DNA from: Nymphaea colorata
Taxonomy: Eukaryota; Streptophyta; Magnoliopsida; Nymphaeales; Nymphaeaceae
DNA length: 64,000 nucleotides
Direction: 5' to 3'
NCBI RefSeq assembly: GCF_008831285.2
Contig: NC_045149.1
Coordinates: 1,800,001-1,864,000, forward strand
Shown: positions 57,217-64,000 of the stretch, in pieces
How the letters are laid out: the number at the start of each line of letters is the position of its first letter
Position numbering within the stretch: position 1 is the first letter of the stretch
The notes under the pieces: generated by a model
What the model was told of the DNA's origin: nothing
What the model saw: the letters and a program-made list of their open reading frames with translations, nothing else
Database searches by the model: none
Made by a program: the position numbers and the translations under genes

Positions 57217-58715
57217 CGCCAGGCATCTCTCATAAGTGACGGCTATCAGCAGCAGAGAGAGGCAGTGGTGGTTCCTATTGGTAGGCTAGGGTTTGAGAGA
57301 GAGAAGCTAACAAAATTTTGAGACTATAAATCCCCTAGATACCATACAAGGAGAGAGAGAGGTGCTTAGGTCGTTTTCTTTTGTTGTATTATGTAGCTTA
57401 TGTGGTTTTTAATTTATTGACATTCAGTTTATTGCTTTAATCTCTATCGTTTATTCATTTTATTTTAGAATGTTTATTTTGTTTTTTTAATTTATTTTCA
57501 TCTTTGATTATTCAATGTACAAGTTTTATTGAGTCAGAAATTTTTAATTAAGGGGCACTAACAATGTAACTTTTTAATCTTTTTTAATGTTAATTTAGGG
57601 CAGAGCTATACTCTTATGTCTTGAAGTTTCTGTTTTTTTTGAAGTTTAAGTGGACTTAGGATAGATTTTTTAATTCGAGTATCGCAATTACAAATTCAAA
57701 TCTCGAATTCCTTGAGTAATTGTTGTTTTCCCACCCGATTTTGCCATACTCCTTAAAGCAATTTAAGAGGCACTCGTATGAAAACAAAAAAAAAGAAAAA
57801 AAGAAGGAAGATACAAATGTAGAAACAAAGCAACTATTATGAACTGGTGTGGGCTCCTACACGTTCCTTTTCACATTAGACGCCAATTCATTTACTTTCA
57901 ATTTAAATTTTAAATATTTAATTTTACCTCAGACATTACAAGTTGATGGACTACCAAATTTTGTTGGGACTTGTCCAAGTTGATGTAATCAATCAGTAGA
58001 ACCCACCCAGTGTCCACGCAAGGCCAGGATGTTCTGAAAAATATATTTCTTCCGCGTATCTCCCTATCGTTCTCAACCACTGTTAATAAATAGAGCTCAA
58101 AACATTGCTCCTCATCAGATACACGTAAACTCAATTCTAAAAGAAAGGTGAGCAATATATATATGTGTGTTTATTATAGCACTGCCATCAAAGTAAGGAC
58201 GAATCAAAACCTGCTTTACCAATCGAGATCAACATTGATAGGATGTTGTTTTTTCAATTATTTTTTTATTTTTGATTTTTTGATTTTTTATAAAAACTTA
58301 ATCTTAATTACATTGAATTTGTTACTCATTCAAAGGCTATGGGCTGAATTTGATTGGGAAGTTCATTTGAACAACATTGGCTTGTTTATTAATCTGGCAA
58401 CATGGTGTGTTGTAAACAGAAATTTGATTCAAATTAGGGACCATGGTGTGTTGTAAACACATGAACCTGCCCGATTCAATCTGTCATCAATTGGCGTATT
58501 TTAAAAAAATAAAATCTAAAAATAGAAAACTATAAAAAGGATATAACAAAAAGAAATAGAATAGCATGTGACCTATGGTGTCTTTTCGCCTCAAAAAATC
58601 TATTAAACTCTATTTTATTTTTAAATGAGCAAGAACAACATTTCATCATATCACTCTTAAAAGTTAAAGCCTCCATTAGAGTTAGGCATGGGCTTGATAA
58701 AGAATTGGGTTTAAA
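57217..58715. repeat. Right arm of the large inverted repeat (outer part)
   Basis: Reverse complement of 40985-42385 from about 57300 on. The piece 57217-57300 joins this to the sequence matching 44986 onward, so no LINE was ever here. It carries an insertion relative to the left arm at about 58430-58520, with a direct repeat of GTTTACAACACACCATG. The minus-strand ORF at 57910-58155 (LELSLRVSDEEQCFELYLLT) also reads in the left arm at about 41530-41610, but has no recognised family. Confidence 0.9.
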
Positions 58716-59091
58716 CCGAGCCCAGAGCGACAGCTTGCGCCTACAGCCTTAGTCCGGCTTGATAACCTGCAACTCCAGCCTGGCTCAATTATAATAAAAT
58801 ATAAAACGTAATATATAAAAAAATATAAATATTACATGATATACAGAAAAGTATAATATAACATATGAATATAATTTATTACAATAAAAAATCTACATTT
58901 TTTCAAATAAAATATGTTAGCTAAGTTATCGCTAACCGTGTTAGGGCCAGGACACAGGTCCGAGTCGTGCTGAGTGCCACGTAACCTTTCTGTCAACTCT
59001 TATGATATGAGGTTCGCATTAGTGTGTCTGTATAATATCATCGTTATGTTTCAGTTTTCAACTTGTTAGTGTATCGGTTGCCGATGCTTTA

Positions 59092-59125
<34 letters not shown>

Positions 59126-62100
59126 AAAAAAAGGTGGTAATGCTTAAAAGAGTGGACCCTTTGCTTAAGAGCAAAGGAAGACAGTAGAGGGTCAACCGCG
59201 CCACATCGGGGCGGGTGGAGATTGGGACCTCCTTTTTTCACTGACCGTTGACGGACGGACAAAAAGTGGATTCGCCTTTTGAAATTCTGACGCGGCAGGC
59301 GTCACGAGTCACGGGACAGGAGGACACCATTTTAGTGAGACCTCATCATTTCGGGTCTAGGCTTTTCAGGGGCCACCTGCTTCGTTTGGCGACAAGAACC
59401 CTCTCATCTCATTGGCAGCGTAGCCTATGCGTCGGGTTACCGGGTATGATCTATCATCCAATTTGAAGTCCCACCAGATCTCGTAAGAGTCGGATTTATA
59501 GTTTTATCGCCTGTGAACCGTGAAACTTGCTTCGTTTATATTCTTCGTTCGGCCGGCCGGGGATTTCGTCACTCCGGTTTCTATTGTAATCTAAAGAACT
59601 GATGGGGGATCCAGATCTGGGTCTGATATGAGCAAACTTGTAGTGGATATGGATCTTGGGCACATTGACGTGGACGCCTGGCCCAAAAAGCAGTTTAAGC
59701 TTCAGTCCCATTTTGACGCAACGGCGGTACATCGTTTCAGTATTTATTTTGATGATGCATGCTGTTTTTTGTTTTTATAAATGCAACAAGAAGAGAAGGC
59801 CTTTTCAAGGCATAAGTTTCATTACTGAATGTTATTTTAAAAATTTGTATAGAAGGGCGAACAATATTTTTCAAAAAATTTTTGCAAGAGTGAATTTGAA
59901 AATTACAAGTGTAGTTTCTTTTTTTTTTTTTTTTTTTTTTTTTGACCAAACCTGAGGTGGGGGAAGGGCCCGCTCCTTCCGTTAAGAGGCTGAACAATAA
60001 TTTTTTTTTAAATTTATACAAGAGTCAAATTAAAAAGAGAGTAGTTTCTTTTTTAAAAAAATAATAATAAAAAAGTAGGGGCCATGGCCCTTGCACTTTG
60101 CAGGCCTTCCTTCCCTCAAACCAAAAACAACAAAAAAAAAAAAAAACTTTTTTTTATTATCAGCTGGCTTTTTTTTTTTTACCAGTTTTTGGGACCTAGA
60201 AACAATCCTTTACCTTGAAAACTTGAGGGGCCAAGTTACCCGTGCTCTATGAAAATGTGCTTTTATTGATAGATCATTTTGTACCGTCACCCGAATAAAC
60301 ATCCCTCACTTAAAACATCTCCTTTGAATTTAAATGTTGCACATCCGCTGTTTGCTAAGCAGATCAAATTTTAAGGGAACCAGCATCTAAAATCTAAATG
60401 CAGAACTCGGTCTGATAGACTTCGACTTGAATTTCATGATAAGAATAAGCGTATGAACTATTCCAAAATTATAAAAAATTCTTCTAATATTATTTGGGCC
60501 AAATAACAAATCATAACTTTAACTTTTAATCGTTAGCAAATAAGAACTCAATTCTCGAGAGCAATCATAGGAGAGATGCTTACAAAAAGAAAACATTAAT
60601 AATATATTTTTTTTCTAAAATGAAAAAAATGCCCCTTTCCAAAAAAAAGAAAAAAGAAAAAAAAATCTTTATCTAAGATCAGGCAGCGTGAGATTATTTA
60701 GAAGGGGTAATCTTATCATTTTATATAAAAAAATTAATGTTTTTTCAGCATGTAGGTTTTTCAAAATTTCTTCATTTTTCATTAACTTCCAAGAGTTGAA
60801 TGGCAATATGTCATGTCTGTAACTAACATTAACAAAATCTTTTTGTAAATTTTTCTAAATTATTTTAAAATAATATATAAGTATAATAATATATCAACAA
60901 ATAACAATTATATACCACGCAAGGCTCAGTCAAGAAAGGGGTCAGGGGAGTTGAACACGTGAGGATCATGCGTTGAAGTGTTTTTAGGGTGAGTGGGGGC
61001 ACCATCCAGCAGAGGGACCAAACTCTTACCCAACCCATTGTCTTCCATGTCTGTGTTTTTTCAGGGTGCCACCTTCATCAACTTAACTTATGCATAAGTG
61101 AACTCTCTTTTACAGAAATTGCGCTCCTGATACGATACTCGAATGGAGACTGGTCACTCATCGGCTCTCCTCAAAAGCCCAAAAAAGTTTCTTGACTGAG
61201 TTAATTAGTAGATCGGCCAACGGAGCTTCTGAAAGGCACAAGCCTGGACCACCTTCCCACAAGCACCCATCAACCGCCAAGTTGGGTTGGGTTGTGCACC
61301 AAGCGCAGACCAGGATGCTTCCAGCTCACTCACCCCACTGAAGCAGCTAATTTTCCATGCCTGGTCTTTATCAGGTACAACTCCCGGGAAACTAACCCAC
61401 TAGTTTCCCATGCTTCTTCCACTGGGCAGTTCTGATTGACCAAAACCTCTAACAACCAAAGCTTGTCCACACATGGCCGAACTAAGATCTGTTGTTGTCG
61501 TCTGTTTCAGAATGTGTCAGCAGATTGAAAGGAACGGCGGATGTTATCACCATTGAAAATGTCAACAATGTTTAAATTTTTGGTGGGCAAGAAGGAAAAA
61601 GCAACCATGCATTTCCAAAGAGCAACACACCAAGGAAGAATCTGCCGCTTAAAATAATCACAGAGGAGACAGAGAATCTTAATTTTATAATCCGCGGAAT
61701 GCCAAACTGAGATGGCTAACCTGCTCCCACTGAGGACCCTTGCTGCATGATCCTGGCTAGTGTTAAAGAGGGAGGGGGTCTATATATCACCTGATATGAT
61801 AATACCCTAAAACATCAGTTTAGAGTTTCATGGACATGGAGCCACCATTGCTGCACCAGTTTAAATTGAGTTTCTGCTGTATTGGAAATTCATGAAAGTC
61901 GACAACCGTCCAGCACGCCAACACAAGCTCGGCCGCGCCCGGCACTATCCAGCAGAACATGGTTAAATGGGGTTAGGATGAAGTTGGTCCAAATCTTTGC
62001 CTATGCAAAGTGGCTGTCTGTACGACTGGAGGGCTGTGCTGGCCACTGCACCAAGCAATGGTCGTTGTTTCGACAACTGCAACTGGCAAAAGCTCTCTCT

Positions 62101-63000
62101 AGATGACAAAAGTAGTGGTTTTGGTGACTAGTGAGATCAATAACAAAGGAAGGAAGAAACTATTATTTTGCTGTCAAATTGCAGGGAAGTACATTATAAG
62201 CTGTTTAATCTGGATTATAGCTTAAAAGTTCAAGAAAAGTACGTAATTAAATATTAGTTCATACATACAATAGGGTAATTTTATATTTCCATGTCGCTGA
62301 ATTAACTAATGGCCTAAACATGCTCTTGATTTCAAAATCTATCAATAAGAAAGTCAAATTTATACATTGATCTGCGGAAAAAAATAAATTAAAAAAAAAA
62401 AGACGAAGGACAGATAGATAATAAATGATAGATTGCGGCATTGGGGACCTTAATCGTGCACCTGGTCTTGATTGGAAGCAGCCACTAAATGTCTCAACAA
62501 TGGCTCCAACGTCAACAACAGTAAGTAAGATGAATGGGCAACTCTTAGTTGTTCTGACTGCAGCAAGCCAGCAACCGTTAGTAAACTGCAAAGAAACACT
62601 TGTCTGAATGTTTTCCATTTTTTCCTTCTGTGCATGTTCATGATGCTCATGAAACAGAAAGTGGGTTTTCCCAAAAAAATACAAATCAAAAGGAACAGCT
62701 TAGGAGGAACAGATTACGGTACATTTTATCAAAGTCGACTGCCAGATTTCCCCTTTTGCATCAAGTTGGACATCAATCAACAAAACAACAATCAAGATGA
62801 CCATTGCGTCAAACGTTTCCAATGTGCTGGTTTCCCACTATACCACACACTTTTGACCACCTCGAAGAACCCAATGGGTTCTCATCTTTTTCACAGTGCA
62901 TGTGATCCATCGCCTCATGCTTCAAACATGAGAACATTTGGAGTTCCAGAATAACAATTGTGAATTTGAGCTAGCAAAATGTCATTTCACAATACATAGA
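58716..63000. other. AT-rich intergenic DNA with A/T homopolymers
   Basis: No gene is recognised. Holds a poly(A) run (59093-59132) after a GC-richer 170-bp stretch, a poly(T) run (about 59919-59943) with a retroposon-like 3' end on the minus strand (59944-60000), and a fold-back with CCAAAAAC/GTTTTTGG ends (about 60119-60192). The ORF pair at 62259-62684 (minus) and 62425-62607 (plus) overlaps on opposite strands and neither resembles a known protein. Confidence 0.5.
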
Positions 63001-63595
63001 GGGGAACAGAAGAAGAACAAGAAGAAAGAAGAGAAAATATACAAATGGAAAGAATATTAAAAAGAATTGTCCGTGATCATGACAATTATCCTGTAAGTTT
63101 AGTCATGTAAAGCTAAACCGCACGAGTTCTGGACAATGTTAAAATATGGCGGACAGGAACATTCTCAAAAAAAGCATATACCATGATGTGGTATACATGC
63201 TATCCATTAATTTTTGCTCACAGGAGAAAAGAACATTATATACATTGGAAGCTTCATGTTCAACAACTACAGAAGATAGTCTATTGCTGCACAAACAAGC
63301 GACTCCAGACATTTGGATACTGCTAGTAGCTGCATGCGACATTTGCAATTAAGCTGTTGCGATCCAGAATTTAGTAACATGATCCTTTTACTAGTATGAG
63401 GGAAATTTCTTCTTCCTTTGAGGATTTCCAGCTCAAAAATGTGCCACTCGAGCAAATGCATCATGCTACTACATTCCAGATCTTCAAATCATCAATCATG
63501 AAAGGAATTTCATGTTAGGGAATAGATATCACCGCCACTGCTATGGCCAGCAGTCATCAAGACTCTCAACTGCTCTTGCTGTGGGCGTATGGAAC
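63001..63595 (-). other. Probable 3' UTR and flank of the DUF668 gene
   Basis: Sequence directly downstream of the stop on the minus strand. No ORF of note; a poly(A) site could not be fixed. Confidence 0.5.
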
Positions 63596-64000
63596 TCAGT
63601 ACTGCAACTGCCAAGATATGTAGTCATCGAACTCTTGACTGCTCGTACAATCCAAGAGCGCGTTCTGCTGTTGTTCATACCGGCATATGTAATTCAGTCC
63701 AACAAGAAGCTCACACATGGCAGACTCCGTTTTCGCTCTATCTGCAAAATACAGAGTTTGAAGGAGAAGGACATTGGTCCGAGGCACAAAGTGTTGCTGC
63801 TCAAAATTGCGCTCTGTCTGCCACCTGATCATGTTATGTGCTAAAGGCGCCAGCCATGTCAAGATCCTGTCCATGGCCTCCTTCCAGTCATGGGCGAGAG
63901 AAGCATCATATATACCGGAGGCTAAATTCTTGGTGTAAGACTTGAGGCTCATTCTCAGGGATGTCCTGAGGCTAGTTGGCAACATCTGATACAAATCATC
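63596..64000 (-). CDS. DUF668 protein (PSI/PSK-simulator-like), C-terminal end
   Basis: A minus-strand frame is open from the window edge to TGA at 63596-63598, giving about 134 residues. It begins DDLYQMLPTSLRTSLRMSLK and contains WKEAMDRILTWLAPLAHNMI, RTNVLLLQTLYFADRAKTES and CELLVGLNYICRYEQQQNAL, then ends FDDYISWQLQY. This is the C-terminal DUF668 domain of plant DUF3475-DUF668 proteins, a family that includes PSI1-PSI3, linked in Arabidopsis to growth and phytosulfokine-related responses. The N-terminal DUF3475 domain lies beyond 64000. No breaks are seen, so the gene is probably functional. The first residues at the edge are coding, not the true start. Confidence 0.93.
   Translation of the reverse strand, partial: DDLYQMLPTSLRTSLRMSLKSYTKNLASGIYDASLAHDWKEAMDRILTWLAPLAHNMIRWQTERNFEQQHFVPRTNVLLLQTLYFADRAKTESAMCELLVGLNYICRYEQQQNALLDCTSSQEFDDYISWQLQY

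Noticed and set aside
62259-62684. 141-codon minus-strand ORF opposite a 60-codon plus-strand ORF
   Set aside because: No recognisable family, no splice or context support, poly(T)-encoded phenylalanine runs; left as intergenic.
1-64000. A previously undescribed defence, toxin or biosynthetic system
   Set aside because: Every coding block that could be recognised is a retroelement, LINE or hAT domain or one of two conserved plant genes. No CRISPR-like spaced array is present; the spaced GGCC motifs have irregular spacing and non-uniform spacers.
1-64000. tRNA or rRNA genes
   Set aside because: No cloverleaf-like or rDNA-like segment was noticed by eye. The tRNA-like matches are only the 11-14 base primer sites of the copia elements.

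Overview
The window is nuclear DNA from a seed plant. It carries Ty1/copia and Ty3/gypsy retrotransposons, a plant-type LINE, a hAT transposase remnant, long microsatellites, and parts of two conserved cellular genes at the edges of the repeat blocks. The species cannot be named from the sequence. Most of the 64 kb is transposon. No tRNA, rRNA or CRISPR array was seen, and nothing looks like an undescribed defence or metabolic system. The most interesting content is the insertion architecture.

Region 1 (1-17713). A plus-strand copia 3' end (RT-RNase H plus LTR) is followed by hAT remnants (1596-3392). Next comes a three-level copia nest, all on the minus strand. Element A (about 3395-17713) is interrupted in its gag by element B (5736-16310, target duplication TTGTG). 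B is interrupted in its gag-protease by element C (9268-14794, target duplication GAAAC).

Region 2 (18495-19787). Three intact plus-strand exons encode the C-terminal end of deoxyhypusine hydroxylase (DOHH), the HEAT-repeat enzyme that completes hypusine formation on eIF5A. Its upstream exons are not in the window, so the nest probably lies inside an intron, antisense to the gene.

Region 3 (19788-25317) is non-coding. It holds large microsatellites and a fold-back element whose ends are (TA)n(GA)n tracts.

Region 4 (25318-37262). Minus-strand copia element D has 260-bp LTRs and is split between integrase and RT by a Ty3/gypsy element E (27001-34177, target duplication CATTG). E has very long LTRs.

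Region 5 (37919-58715). A plus-strand LTR of the E family (G) abuts an older gypsy RT remnant. A 17.7-kb inverted repeat follows. Its left arm is interrupted by a LINE (about 42390-44985) and its right arm by the youngest element, copia F (51610-57211). Each arm preserves the empty site of the insertion in the other. F is nearly intact: one gag-pol frame with a single in-frame stop and LTRs differing at about four bases. The interior of the inverted repeat holds a GC-rich block with a periodic GGCC-N5-GGCC-like motif.

Region 6 (58716-64000) is AT-rich intergenic DNA. It ends in the 3' end of a minus-strand gene for a DUF668 protein (PSI/PSK-simulator-like), which runs out of the window.

Relative ages from LTR divergence counted by eye: F about 1%, C about 4%, B about 4%, D about 8%. 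The order agrees with the nesting.
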